A stretch of 64,000 nucleotides of DNA from Symbiodinium natans. Lineage: Eukaryota; Sar; Dinophyceae; Suessiales; Symbiodiniaceae. Of this stretch, positions 1 to 11,781 are shown piece by piece (position 1 is the stretch's first letter; the number at the start of each line of letters is the position of its first letter). A model generated the notes under the pieces. It had not been told where the DNA came from, searched no databases, and saw only the letters and a list, made by a program, of their open reading frames with translations. Position numbers and translations under genes: made by a program. The stretch is taken from assembly GCA_905221605.1 (NCBI GenBank), contig CAJNDS010000131.1, positions 35,001-99,000 of the forward strand. Reading direction: 5' to 3'.

Positions 1-102
1 GTTTAGGTTTAGGGTTTAGGGTTTAGGGTTTAGGGTTTAGGGTTTAGGGTTTAGGGTTTAGGGTTTAGGGTTTAGGGTTTAGGGTTTAGGGTTTAGGGTT
101 TA
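1..102 (+). repeat. (TTTAGGG)n telomere-like array
   Basis: About 14 near-perfect tandem copies of TTTAGGG. It ends 22 bases before the first recognisable exon. Similar arrays occur throughout the window in both orientations, so this is an interstitial array, probably inside an intron of the acyltransferase gene, rather than a chromosome end. Confidence 0.95.
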
Positions 103-124
103 CCGAATGCCGGATGGTCTGAAG

Positions 125-2981
125 GCCTTCAGAAGCTCTTTGCCGCCTTGACGGGCATCTCTCTCCTGCAGAAGGCCGGGAGTCTAGGATACTCCACTTG
201 GAGGTTCATGGTACTTATTAACAGAAGTACAGTTATAAGTACAGCTATAATTGGTTAATAAGTACCCTGAACCTCCAAGCAGGGCTTGATCGAGCTTGCG
301 CGCAGGTCTCTTACTCGGAGACCGCCCGCTTCCACAGCAGCAAGGAGCACCCGGCGGCTGGGCTTGGACAGCCTCTGCTTTCCTACAGTAACGCTGCGTA
401 CAATTCTGCGTACCATTACACGCTTCGTTGGCCTCGCGATCCAAACTTCCTGCAGCCTGAGGTCAACGGCCAGGCCACACACCCTCTGTGCGGGGCACAG
501 TTGCTTAAAGTCGTTCGAGGGTAGTGCAGAGCTTGCCCCCCCCCCCCCCTTATGCCGCGTATCGCGTATGGCCACGGCCCATGGAGGATCTGGAACTTGA
601 CCCGCTTCCACCCTTTCTGGGCCCTGATCGAGATGACGATGGGCATCGTGGCGGCCAGGCACGTGATGCTGGACACGGAGGAGGACAAGAAGAAGAAGCC
701 AACGTGGCTGGACAGAATATCACACAGATTTTTTGGTGCGTTTCGCAGACATCCTGAGTTTCGGTTCTCCAACACAGGGCCTACACAAAGGTGAGCATAG
801 ATACCCGGTGAGTCCTGCGTCGCATAAGCTCTGATCAAGGGACTAAAGGAGGGACCTCTATAAGGGACCTTAGGGGTTCTTTAGGGGTCATTTAGGGGCT
901 ATTTAGGTATATGGGGACTACATATAAGGTATATATAGGGGGTGACAAAGGGGAATAAGATGAAGCGTCCCTTCTAGAGGCTCCCTCCTTATGCCCCTTA
1001 TAATCTGAGAGCTTGGCGAGGAATCCCCTGTGGCTTTTCCTGGCGGCCTACGCTTCGCTGGGGCTGCGGCTGACTCGTTTTGACTTCAACGTGTGAGCCC
1101 CAGAGGCTCCTGAGACATCTAGGGCTCAAGGGTGCTTGCCTGATATATGGGTGGTTGTCAAAATTATGATCCCTTTTTGGGGTACCCTAAATATTAGGTG
1201 CCGTATTAGAATAGGGATCCAAAAAGGGACCATAATTTTGACAGCCACCCATATAGAGCTGCCATCAGCCATGCCATCCGCTGCCGTGTCCGAGGATGCC
1301 ATCATCCGAGGGGTCCTCTTCGTGCCGCTCTTCACGAAGTTCTTGACGCAAATGCATCGGGATGCTCTGAGTGCCGATCCGGTTGCTCAGCTCAACAACT
1401 CGACGCGCCCAGTGGATAATACTAACAAGAATCATAGTAGTAATATTAAGAAAATCAAAATAAATAAAATCATAATTGTAAACGCTTGCGCGCGCCGCCT
1501 CGGCAGCCGGGCCTGCCCCAGGACAGGAAAGGAGGAAAGAGGGTTCGCAAAAAAAGAGGAGGAAGGGCAGCGGGGTTAAAGGGGGGGGGGTGGGGGGCGG
1601 GGGTTGGAGGGGGGTGGGGGGAGGGGGGCGGGGGTGGGGGTGAGGGGGAGGGGGGAGGGGGGAGGGGAGGGGAGGGGGGGGGGAGGGGGGGAGGGGGGGG
1701 GAGGGGGCCCCGATCCGGGTCTGCTTGTTCCAGACGCTTCTCGGCAGGAAGCCGAGGCGAATCAATCATAAACAATCATAGTAGTAACAATCATACGGAT
1801 GAGGCGTGTCTTCCGGAGCGGCTGAGGCCCCTATCACGAAGTTCTTTGGCTCCAAGCCCATGGTTACCCTCGGCTCCATTGCCTTCCCCATGTTTATCCT
1901 GTGCCTCGGAAGATACTACGGTGGTCTCCAAAGTTAGGGGTACCTTCTTGGGGTTCTTATTTAAGGGGGATCCTACTATTTGGGGGTCCCTGATTTTCGG
2001 TGGGGTTGCCCTGCCGCTTGCGCATCTGCATTCGCGTGCACTGCAGCCATGGATGGCACCCCATTCCCTCAATCACCAACTCCTCCACTTCCCCCGAGCC
2101 CCGGGGCCACCCAACCCCTAACCCGCTATAGCTCGACAAGCCGAAGCATCTTTGCAGGCCGAGCATGCTTGCCTCAGAAAGTGTTGCGTTTCGAATGGCT
2201 CCCCCAATCCCTGCTAGAGCAAAGCCGTGCTGGAAGTTGCCTCACCTGGAGCATGTGGGCACGCAAGAATGTGGCAATTTACAGTGGAGCCTGTGACCAG
2301 TCAGTAGTATTCCGCGTTCGGAGCATGTGAGCCGGCCGCATGACTTTAATGTACAGCATCTGAACCACAGAACAAGAGAAGCTACGACACATGGAAAATC
2401 ACAACCTGGCTTAAGGCATGGACCAATTGGCCAGATCTTCTACAAGAAGGCAGCTTGCCTCTCCCTTCGGGTTGGTGCACGCTTCGAGTGGTGCCGCAGG
2501 TGCTCGCAAAGAAGATCTGGGGAGGACCCATGTCGACAAGCTTCTTCCCGCCTCGTGGATGCACCACCCCGATGCCAACGATGTGGCAGCATATCCCCAA
2601 CTCCATTTCTTTTGCTTTCCGAGGTTCTACCTGTGCATCTGCGTGACCCTGAGCCATCTCACGAACGAGCCTTCGAGCAAACATTGGTGAGCTGCAGTTT
2701 GCTGATCTGCTGACATGTGGGGGCCGTCCACGGGGCTAAGCCTAAGCAAACGAGAAGCCCTTCCCTGAAGACTTAATTCAAAAAGGGCCTTAAACCTTGC
2801 AAAGCCCAAAAACATCCCAACACCCTGAAACCCTGAGCCATAAAACCCCGAGAGACCGGCAAGTTGGGGGGGGTTCTTTGAGGAGTACTTCGTGAAGAAC
2901 AAGCAGGTGGGTGCCTTCGCTGGCAAGGTGGCCCAAGTGTTGGGAAGATGGACTGAGGGCATGCTGCGTGACCGCGCATAG
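125..2981 (+). CDS. Membrane acyltransferase-3-like protein, 3' part (5' end outside window)
   Basis: Ten exons chain in phase to a TAG stop: 125-187, 283-454, 587-790, 1021-1090, 1295-1381, 1827-1900, 2416-2449, 2500-2534, 2624-2666, 2883-2981 (292 codons plus stop). Hydrophobic, probably membrane-spanning stretches include NPLWLFLAAYASLGLRL, GVLFVPLFTKFL, MVTLGSIAFPMFIL and FYLCICVTL. The stretch FFGSKPMVTLGSIAFPMFIL followed by HG matches the usual last part of acyltransferase family 3 (surface residue, Leu-Gly, aromatic-rich helix, then His). Members move acyl groups onto sugars or lipids; the substrate here cannot be told. Introns start with GA (188, 2667), GC (455, 2450, 2535) or GT. 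Family assignment is moderate; the exon chain is stronger than the name. The N-terminal part and start codon lie upstream of the window. Confidence 0.7.
188..282 (+). mobile_element. Introner-like inverted-repeat element forming a whole intron (family A)
   Basis: This 95-bp intron is almost entirely one hairpin. CTTGGAGGTTCATGGTACTT near its left end is mirrored by AAGTACCCTGAACCTCCAAG near its right end, with a short AT-rich loop. It has a GA 5' end and an AG 3' end. The same inverted ends recur at 31686-31805, 32669-32809 and 44552-44663, all inside introns. Confidence 0.75.
835..1011 (+). mobile_element. Introner-like element, family D
   Basis: Begins GGGACTAAAGGAGGGACC and carries several AGGGGTTATTTAGGGGCT-like direct repeats. 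It ends in a C-rich part, CTCCCTCCTTATGCCCCTTA, roughly complementary to the start. A second copy starts at 4216 in the antiporter gene. Both are within introns, not at intron edges. Confidence 0.5.
1131..1257 (+). mobile_element. Perfect-ended inverted-repeat element in an acyltransferase intron
   Basis: The left arm ATATGGGTGGTTGTCAAAAT and the right arm ATTTTGACAGCCACCCATAT are near-perfect complements. The match continues inward through CCCTTTTTGG/CCAAAAAGGG, leaving a loop of roughly 40 bases. It is a MITE-like fold-back element lying wholly inside intron 1091-1294. Confidence 0.75.
1579..1712 (+). repeat. G-rich low-complexity tract
   Basis: Over 130 bases of almost pure G with single A, T or C interruptions, inside intron 1382-1826. 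The proline-rich reading frames on the other strand come only from this tract and are not genes. Confidence 0.9.
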
Positions 2982-3815
2982 GGGGCTTTAATGTGGTGTT
3001 TCCCAACTCTTTGGTGCCAACACATGAGGAACAAAGGGCTCGGACAAGAGCCCGTGTTGATGCTCATGGTAGGCACACCCAAAAACATGGTCGGTTGCCT
3101 CTGGACGAGCCACCCCCCGCCAACGCTCCCCTGGCTTCGTACTCGAGACGCTGCCATTTTGTACAGAAGAGGGGTGGCTGCTACAGCTTCCGACGTAGCA
3201 TGACAGGGACGGTCTGCAAGCGGACACTGCTTCGCTGAGAAAAGATGACTGGCTGCTGGAAGCTGCTCGGGCGGCTTCAGTCTACTGATGTCTACTGGCG
3301 TGATGCAGCAGCCATGGGCTCCGAACGTGTCCACATGCTGGAAGATGTGCACATGCATCAAGCTCAGCATTCTTGTGCAAGGTTTTTACACAGCATTCCA
3401 GCCTCAGCCCTACTTCATATGCAACTGCTGCAGTTGCGTGCTTTCTCATTGACCAAGTACCTCGTGCTTTTGGGACATGCCCCTGCTTCGACACAGGGCC
3501 CATGTAGTACTGCACTTGCTGGACGAGGCTTGAGTTTTTAGTGTGGAGGGGTGTTTTGGCTTGCTGAGCTGTGTCTCAAGCTCAGCAGTCATGAAAGCTG
3601 CACGAAGCAGCTCAGTTGTGCTCAGCGCTATGATGTCGAGTCGCTGTTGCTGGTAGCGAAATGTAAACTATCGACCGCAACAGCCTAAGCTAACGAACAT
3701 GTAAACGAGTGTTGGCAAAGCTTGTGCGACTGTGTGTTCGTGTGCTCAAGATTATTGTGGCCAGTCACAAGTGCTGAGATCAGTGAAGCTGCCCCCCGAA
3801 ACTGCACCAAAAGCC
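2982..3815 (+). other. Spacer between acyltransferase and antiporter genes
   Basis: About 830 bases of mixed sequence. Overlapping short reading frames occur in several frames on both strands, but none resembles a known protein or shows the splice pattern of the neighbours. It probably holds the acyltransferase 3' UTR and the antiporter 5' region. No telomere-like array is present. Confidence 0.6.
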
Positions 3816-6572
3816 ATGGGAGGGGCAAGCTCATTCGTTGCCCTGCTTGCCATCACCGGCTTCTTGGGTGCATCCTGGACGGCATCCAAAGTATCTCAGG
3901 CCATGGGCATCTCGGACATCGTCCTGGTCATCGCGACGGGGGTGCTCTTGGGCCCTGACGTGGGCGGCCTCATCAGCACCGAGTACTCGCAGTGCTCTCA
4001 CGCCCGGCTCCCTGGCCACAAGCTGTAGAAGGAGATGGATCGCAGAGCGTTTTCTGTTTTTTTATTTTTATTTTTTTTTTCCGGGCTATCTTTGCTTTCA
4101 TCTGTTCGGCGACAGGCACTCCAAAGAGTGCGAGCTGCACGACCTGTCCTCGCTGACGAATCACCTGAAGGCCGTCCAGGAAAAGGGTATCTGCAATCCC
4201 GAGGACTATGAGGACCAAGGGACTAAAGGAGGGACCCTTGTAAGGGGTCTTAGGGGTTGATCAGGGGTTATTTAGGGGCTACTTTATAAGAACTTTATTC
4301 CCCTTAAGAGGACCCTCACCATCGTCGTCTTGCAGGGGGCGGCAGCTACCACAGCTACGAGGAGTGCCTTGAAAAGAGCTGCCACGCCGAGATCAGCCAT
4401 GATTGCCAACTCACTCCCGACGTCTTCACCCTCATTGGCCATGCCGGTGTCGCGCTCATGATCTTTGAGAGCGGCATGCACTTTGACTTTCAGAAAGCAA
4501 AGGTGGGAGCCTGCACAACACCACCCGGTCACCCTTTCCCCATGATCTCCCTTGTAGTATAGCAGCATACTCTACTAATTGTATGAAAATTAAACATCTA
4601 CAGAACATAAGGGCTCTAATCATACTGTGATGAGAACCCTAAACCCTAAACCCTAAACCCTAAACCCTGAACCCTAAACCCTAAACCCTAAACCCTAAAC
4701 CCTAAACCCTAAACCCTAAACCCGAAACCCGAAAACCCTAAACCCTAAACCCTAAACCCTAAACAGCCCCTGGCATGGGAGAGCTGTTTAGAGGTGGTGG
4801 GCCTGAGAGCCTGCATCGTGGCGGTCTTGGGGACATGCTTGCCCTTGGTGGCCGGGACCCTGCTGACCATGGCCTATGGGAAGCTGGGTTGTGCTTTGGG
4901 ATGTTTTCTTTTTATTTTTATAATTTAACGTCCCTTCTTTCCCTTCTAAAGGAAACCTATATTCTTAAAAATTATCTTCAAGTTTCCGTTTTAAGGGAAC
5001 CTGTATTTCTTAAGCAATCTCCCAAGGGTTTGAGAAGCAAGACCCAGGAAGCCCTTCTTCCCTCATGGCGTGGCGGTGGGCACCGCCCTGGCGCCCACCA
5101 GCGTGGGCATCGCGCTGCGCCTGCTGGGCGAGGCGGGGGTCTTAAAGGAGAACTTCGGACAGGCCATCATCACCGCGGCCTTCGTGGACGACATCCTTTC
5201 CTTGATCCTCTTTAACGTGCTCTTCTCCTTGGGCGGAGAGTTTGATGTCGTTGCGGTGGTGGTGAACCCGGTCGTCGGAGTTCTCCTTATGATTTTTGCC
5301 ACGATCTTGGCACTGACATTCTGGCCCAAGTTCATCAACGGTTGGTTGCTGCCCAAGGTACCCGTGAAGGAGGGTGCAAAGGTGGCTCGGACAGACGAGG
5401 TGCTCTTCTTCCTGATGTTCGCCTTGCTGATCGTCTACGCCGTCATCACACACTTCCTCGGAACCCACTTGTGGGGCTGCTTCATTGCAGGCATGTCCTT
5501 CGCGACCCTGGACCCACCCCACCATGCTCATCACGTCTGGGTCCGGCAAACCAAACGGGTCACCTCGTGGATGATCCGAATCTTCTTTGCCTGCACCGTG
5601 GCCTTCTCGATCCCCATCACCCAGCTGCTCTCGGTGGAGGCCTTGTGGAAAGGCAGCATCATGGGCGTTGTTGCCTGCATCCTGACCAAAGTGTGCTGCG
5701 CGCCCTTCATGGGCGACGCCAAGTGGGTGATTGGCTGGGCCATGGTCGGGCGGGCTGAGTTCGCGTACTTGATTCTTACCGTTGGTTAGCATGGAACGAG
5801 GGAATTCGGGCCCTATATTTTCCCTTGAAGGGATGAATACCCTTGAAGGGACTCCATAGGTTACCTCTTGCCCCCATGCCCTACGACCCAAGGGCCTTTG
5901 AAGAGATTACTACCCTTTAAGGGACTCCATAGGGTACCTCTTACCCCCATGCCCTACGGCCCAAGTGCGTAAGGATTGCGCAGATGGCCGCAGCAAACAA
6001 CATGCTCGACGAGGAGATGTTCTCCATCGTGATATGGGCTTCTTGCTGTGGGTTCGGAGGGAATGGGGGGGGAAGAAGGTACCGTATATCCCCTATAGAT
6101 ACCCTTTAAAGGATTATATGTATATATATATATATATATATGTGGTACATTACTCCCCCGTTCCCTACTAACCGACAGTAAGGCTCTGCTCTGGGCCACC
6201 ATCTTCGCACCCTTTGTGTTCCGCTTCGTGCTGAACCGGTACATTAAAAGAAACGGCTTGGAGGACTTGCCTGCGAACAAGTCCTTCTTTCAAAGTGGGC
6301 CGCCTGAAAAGCTTTGTGGACCGGGCCACGAGTCAAAGGAGGCAACACCGGAGCCTCTGGACCTCGAAATCTCTCCCCAGGTCACCATGGAACATCAGCT
6401 GGAGGCTGGTGTGGACTCTCTCAAGCCCGAGCGTCCTCTGGCGGACGGACTTGTGCACCCCTCTGATACAGGACTCAGTGACCGGCAGACAAGTGCGGGC
6501 ACGGCAGCCTTCAGTGACCGACGCACGAGCGAGGGTTTCTCGGACGGCGTAGCAAGCAGGACTGCGCTGTGA
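3816..6572 (+). CDS. Monovalent cation/proton antiporter (CPA2/KefB-like)
   Basis: Seven exons chain in phase from ATG to TGA and encode 558 aa: 3816-3991, 4116-4186, 4336-4502, 4794-4879, 5048-5770, 5974-6037, 6183-6572. About a dozen hydrophobic segments are typical of sodium or potassium/proton exchangers. GVLLGPDVGG near residue 50 and ALAPTSVGIAL (about 180-190) match conserved helices of the CPA2 group. Asp214-Asp215 in AAFVDDILSL form the double-Asp ion-binding motif of electrogenic members. The last 130 residues start with a transmembrane helix and become a hydrophilic, probably cytosolic tail with no nucleotide-binding domain. Intron 5' ends are GT, GT, GT, GA, GA and GC, each matched by the bases after the next AG. 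The end of exon 2 is the least certain junction. An in-frame stretch extends upstream to 3732, so a slightly earlier start is possible. It probably acts in ion or pH balance at a membrane. Confidence 0.9.
4216..4312 (+). mobile_element. Introner-like element, family D (second copy)
   Basis: Starts GGGACTAAAGGAGGGACC like the copy at 835 and carries the same AGGGGTTATTTAGGGGCTA repeats. It ends TTCCCCTTAAGAGGACCCTC. It lies in antiporter intron 4187-4335. Confidence 0.55.
4635..4764 (+). repeat. (CCCTAAA)n array in antiporter intron
   Basis: About 18 tandem copies with a few CCCGAAA variants. It sits at the 3' end of intron 4503-4793, 29 bases before the exon, the usual place for this orientation in the window. 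Confidence 0.95.
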
Positions 6573-9408
6573 ATGTTCCCCGGACATCGTTTGTGAGTGT
6601 TTCGACCTATGTTCGACTCGCTCTCATCTCCATGTGTTTGTTTTGGGCTTCGTGAGCCTTGTTGCATCTGCTAAGCATGATGCACCTTGAAAGCCGTTTC
6701 CGTGTGATCGCGTCCGTGCGATTGGCACGCGTGCTGCACTAGGCTGGAGTTTCAATTCGCGTTCCAAGTTGCAGAGCTTCTTCTGGGAATCCTTGTGGCA
6801 AGGGTTTCTGCGCACGTAGCTGTAGCTATCTGTAGCTGGTACTACTTCTGGACAGCCCGTTCCCGGAAGAACTTGCATGATCTTTATGAGCTTGTCTCTT
6901 TTTGCGACCTTAGGTGCGGAGCGCCGTCGGAGTGTCGCGACAAAGCTCTTGTTTGATTGATAAGGATGCTTACACGCGTATATCCTGTGCGGCCATATAG
7001 GGCGCGGAGCGCCCCTTGAGAATGTGTCGTGATGCTGGCTTTTGTCCTGTAAGGACGCAGTGGCTCCCGGCATGCAGAACATCCATGCTTGTTGACAAGC
7101 AGCCGCAGACAAGCTGGAAAAAGCGCACGCGGCTCGATTCAGTGCAAAGTCCCGCTCATTTCCTAATTTTAACGCTACGCGACCCGCCTCGGCCCGGCCC
7201 AGCGCATCCGCGTGAGCATGGTGATTCCGCAGCGCCCAAGTCGGGTTTAGGGTTCCGGGTTTATGGTTTATGGTCTGGGGTTTAGGGTTGAGGGTTAGTT
7301 TAGGATTGAGGGCTTAGGGCTCAAGGTTCTTGCTTTGGGGTTTAGGGTTTTTTTGGGTTTAGGGTTCAAGAGACGGTTCGGCTTGGATTGATCGTAGGGT
7401 TGAGCCAGGCCCCTCAGGGGGGGTAGGGGTGGAGGGGGAAGGGGGGCAGAGGGGAAAGGGGGGGGGAGCTAAGATTGAAGGTTTCGGGTTTCGGTTACTC
7501 TTCGTCCCCGGAGTTGAGCCTCGAAAACCGGGGGGCGAGGTGGGGGGAGGGTGGGGGGGGGGGGGGGGGGGGAAAGGGGGGGGGGGGCCCGCTGGGAGGG
7601 CTTCAACTGCCTCTGGTTTTGGCGAACCGTCCGCTTGCGGACCCCGGTTTCCCAGGGGGGTACCCATTTGAGGCAAAAAAGGGGGGCCTCGGCGGATTTG
7701 CGGCCGTGCTCACACCAGTGAGCCTCCGGCCCTCAAGCCAGCGCGTCGGAGCAGGAAAACTCCGCCTTTCACAAACACCTTATGTGAGCAAGCGCCAAAA
7801 CCCCCAGCCATTCAATTAAGCAAGGGGAAAACCCTGTAAAACGATGGGAACACTTGAAAAGCGACCTCTTGTTGCGTCCATTAGCACCTCGAGCCCAGCC
7901 GCTCATGTGGCTTTTGGGGGGAGGGACTATGTGGGGGGGGTGGGGAGGGGGGGTCGGGTAGGGGGGGGGGAGGGGGGGGGGGGGGTAGGGGGGGGGGTAG
8001 GGGGGGGGGGGGGCGGTGAAAAAGGGGGGCCCTGCTGGGAAGGGCTGCAACTGCCTCTGGTCCTGGCGAACCATCCGCTTGCGGACCCTGCTCACCTAGG
8101 GGGGGTACCCATTTGAGGCAAAAAAAGGGGTCCGAAAAAGGGCTTTGGGCCTGGGAGGAGGATTTGGAGGGGGGTGCCTGTTCTGACTACCAATACACCT
8201 TCGGCCCGAGGCCTCGGCGGATTACGATTGATGTGCATGTAATACTATGATACTGTAATACTATAATGCCATAATACCATACTACTATACTACTATAAAC
8301 TATCAAGCTATAATACCATAATACTGCAAGTTGCCATTTCTGCCAGGGTCGGATGCTGCCCAAGAGTGGCAACGGATCTTGAGGGTGCTCGACGTGGGTA
8401 TCTGCCCCTGCCAGAGAAGAGGCCACGGCCACTCCAAAAAGGGTGAGCTCCATCCATTCAAAGGAACATAGCCTCGTTTGGACTTGGGCGACATGGCATC
8501 TTTTGCTTTCCGTTGCTGTGGGGTGCACCTTCGCCGGCTGGGTTTTCTTCTCCGCTGGTGCCCGCTAGTGGCGGGCGCGCATGATGTCGCTAGGAGCACA
8601 CACTTGTGCAATGCCCCTACGTATTGGTTGTGAGTGTTGGGATTGGAGGGATGTACTGGGAAGTGTGGGCCGGAAATGGCATGCGCGGCTGGGCTCTGTA
8701 GGAAGACGGACGCAGCAGGTTGGAAACTTGGGCACACGCAAGCAGCAAGTCTGTTGTGGAGCCCCAGAAAGCGCGCCTTGCAAATGACGGATTTCTGCGA
8801 GACTTTGGGGATTGCCTTTGCAGTTTGAGAGCTATCCGAAACAGCAGCCACCGTTGGCACACCATGAAGGAAGGGTAGCTGTCTCAAGGATCAGGACCGA
8901 CACTCCAGTATTGTCAGTTTGAAAAAATGCAGCGCTTCGAAGACTTCGAAGACCCATGCCTCTCTGCTAAACGGTCTGCACAAGGAGTGAGGCAAAAGCC
9001 TGTTTTGGTTGGTGTGTGTTCGTGTGTGAGCGACGGTACACGACGCTTCTCTTGCATGTGTGCCGGACTGGCCCTGGGGTTATTTTTTTGGCGGCGGGCG
9101 TCTCGAAACTGCCCGGCAGGCCCCTCAGCTGTCTTCCTTGGCAAGCTGAATCATGTTGCATCCTCATTAGCTTACCTTGCATATTCGCTCCCTGACGTTT
9201 GTCGCACATGCTGGTAGCTGCTGCACAGGTGCATGTGTCTCCCCTCCGCCTACGAGAAGACCAGGGTCAGCAGGCCATTGCCGGCTTTTGTGTCAGGACT
9301 TCACTGCAGTGATTGAGCAGAGTTCACGAGCTCGCCGATGGACTCAGATCTTGGCTCAGAGCCATTTGAGGTCTTTGTAACTTCCGTGCTGATCTGTACT
9401 CCAGACCG
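6573..9408 (+). other. Spacer between antiporter and chitinase genes
   Basis: About 2.8 kb. It holds the antiporter 3' region, degenerate TTTAGGG copies at 7240-7360, long G tracts (7420-7590 and 7920-8020), an AT-rich run of TACTATAATAC-like repeats (8230-8330) and mixed sequence up to the chitinase. No reading frame here resembles a known protein; the proline- or glycine-rich frames come from the G tracts. Confidence 0.6.
7588..8130 (+). repeat. Direct repeat of about 100 bp next to G tracts
   Basis: Positions 7588-7686 and 8029-8130 are diverged copies of one sequence. Both contain AACTGCCTCTGGT, CCGCTTGCGGACC and GGTACCCATTTGAGGCAAAA in the same order, and each is preceded by a G tract. 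This suggests local duplication of a G-tract-plus-tail unit. Confidence 0.8.
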
Positions 9409-11781
9409 ATGCTGCGTTTGCTCCTTCCTGCTCTTGGTGTGGTGTCTCTGGCAGAGCAGCTGGAGTCGCCCGAGTTGCAGGAGCCTTGTCGAGGCAGCTC
9501 GTGCACGGCGGGCGCAGGCTTCGTGCAGTACAGGCGGTTGCTGAGTCAGAAAGCTTCGGTCCGAGACGAGTTCTGTCAAGGCAAGACTGGCCTTTATGCT
9601 GCACCGGCAGGGGCGGAGGGCAACATTAACTGCCGGGGCTTTTACAACTGCTTCCACGGCAATGAAGCCATGCAGCTTTGCGGCTCCGGCTTGCGCTTCA
9701 GCCCGACGACCATGAACTGTGACTGGGAGGCCAACGTGGCTTGCGACGTCGTTACAACCGAGGGTCCAGGTGTGACGACGACCGTGACGATGGTGACGAC
9801 TGTGCAGGCCACAACGGCACCTCCCGTCACAACAACAGGCGGCTCATCAATCGACCCGTCCGACTTCTGCATTGGGAAGGTTGGTCTTTATGCGGCCCCG
9901 GTTAACATGGCGGGCAATGAGGATTGCAGGGGCTATTTCAACTGCTTCCGCGGAGACGAGCCCATGCAGCTTTGCGCGCAGGGCCAGCGCTTCAGCGCCG
10001 ATCTCAAGAACTGCGACTGGCGCGCGAACGTTCCGTGCAGCGAGGTGACGGAGACGTCCACCACGGCTGGCACCACAGCGCCTCCCGGCTCCAGTAGCTC
10101 GACCACCTCATCGACCACGGCGGCCCCTAGCTCCACAAGCTCCACAAGCTCCGCCAGTTCCACAAGTTCCACATCAGCAGTGGGATCCACAGCTCCGGCG
10201 ACGACGCCGGGCCCGAGTGGCAAGATCTTCGTGGCCTACTTTGCAAACTGGTTTCAGTGGTGGCCTGCTCCCTACAAGTTCATGCCATCGGACATCGCCG
10301 CCGAGAAGATCACGCATCTCAACTACGCCTTTGCCATGATCCACAGCAGCACCTTCCAGATCCGTCACTTTGAGGACAACGACGTCAGCAACTGGGGCAC
10401 CGGCAACTGGCAGGTCCCCTGCAGCCAGCAGGCTGCCGGTTGTACCAAGGGCCTCTACGAGCAGGTGAACGACCTCAAGGCCTGAAGAAAGCTCTCAAAA
10501 GTGTGTGTTGTCCGTGCGTCTTGTGCCGAGGCTTTCAGGAGGAAGAAATAAGGAAACCAGGTCCAAAGAAGGAAAGTTCTCTGTTGTTTTCTCTGTGTTT
10601 TCAGGCAACCCATCCGCACCTGAAGACGCTGATCTCCATCGGCGGCTGGTCCTTCAACCTGCCGGCCAGCGAGGATGCGGAGAGCGCGCGCCGCATGTCG
10701 CGCCTCGATGCCGGCTGGACGGAGTACGTCTTCTCGGACATGGTGAGCACGGGCGAGAACCGCCAGAAGTTCGTGGACTCTGCCATCGATTTCTGCCGGA
10801 CCTGGGGCTTTGATGGCCTTGACCTTGACTGGGAGTACCCAGGCTTCATTGGCCGTGGTGGCCGTGCTACGGACAAGGCCAACTTTGCAACGCTGCTGAG
10901 GCAGCTTCGAGCTGCCTTCGATGCAGAGGGCACAAGCTCGGGCAGGACGCCGCTGCTTTTGACCGCCGCGGTCGGCATTGGACCCAGCACCGCCGACAAC
11001 GCATATGACGTCCCGGCTCTCAATGAGAACTTGGACTTCATTAACTTGATGACCTACGACATGTACGGAGGCTGGAGCCCGGAGAAGACTGCCATTCACA
11101 GCCAGCTTTACGCAGGCCCAGGGGACTCCTTTGGGGATGGAGTTCCCTTGAGTGGTGAGTACGCAGTCAACGACTGGATTGCCCGGGGCGCCAGTGCCAG
11201 TCTTAGCTTCTTTGTAAAGCTCTCTTCTATTTTCGCCTGCATGTTCTTTTTGTTCTTTCTTGCGTTTTATTTGCTCATGGCGGATCGTGAGCGCCAGCGG
11301 CGATATTGGGCAAAGCGATGGGCATGTACACATTAAGTATTACAAAAAGTAGGGTTGTTTCATGCAGCGTGTGTCCGTGTCCTGTGTCTCAGGTGTCAGC
11401 AAGCTGGCGCTGGGCCTTGTGACCTACAGCCGCAGCTTCCAGCTGCAGAGCAGCACGCCCGGTCAGGGCCCTGGCGCAGCAGGGCAGGGGTATGGAGCCA
11501 CCCAGGCCATCAGCAAGCAAGTGGGGCTTGCGAGCTACTATGAGATCCTGACTCTTATTAGCCAAGGAGCTGAGAAGCACTATGATTCGGCCCGCTGCGG
11601 GGCCTACCTTCAGCAGGGTGATCTCTGGATGGGCTTCGATGATGAGGAAAGCGTGCGATGCAAGGCAGATTACATCAAGGAGAAGGGCCTGATTGGAGGC
11701 CTCCTTTGGGATCTTCCCGAGGATGACTTCCCCAATGGCTCCCCCATCGTCACAGCCTTCAGCCAGGCCCTGGGCCTCTGA
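9409..11781 (+). CDS. Secreted chitinase: two CBM14 domains plus GH18
   Basis: Three exons, 9409-10479, 10605-11193 and 11393-11781, chain in phase to a TGA stop (682 aa). ATG 9409 starts a short hydrophobic signal peptide (MLRLLLPALGVVSLA). Two six-cysteine chitin-binding (peritrophin-A, CBM14) domains follow at about residues 55-105 and 152-203. A Ser/Thr-rich, probably O-glycosylated linker runs to about residue 270. The rest is a glycoside hydrolase family 18 barrel: YFANW, LISIGGW, the active-site motif DGLDLDWE (residues 427-434, acid/base Glu434), MTYDMYGG and the late LLWDLPEDD. It should cleave beta-1,4 bonds in chitin outside the cell, held on the polymer by the CBM14 domains. Intron 1 begins GC and intron 2 GT; both end AG before G. 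A full-length, intact gene. Use in prey digestion or cell-wall turnover is inference. Confidence 0.95.

Noticed and set aside
1-102. Possible chromosome end
   Set aside because: Equally long telomere-like arrays occur throughout the window in both orientations, and a gene continues across this point.
1265-1765. Proline-rich reading frames on the minus strand (also at 7359-7676, 7769-8095 and 42116-42394)
   Set aside because: They are translations of G tracts.
3740-3751. GTGTGCTCAAG before the antiporter, like a spliced-leader end
   Set aside because: Only seven bases match the leader, which is expected by chance.
5142-5891. 249-codon minus-strand frame
   Set aside because: It is the shadow of the large antiporter exon, whose plus-strand protein is clearly conserved.
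10455-11333. 292-codon minus-strand frame
   Set aside because: It is the shadow of chitinase exon 2.
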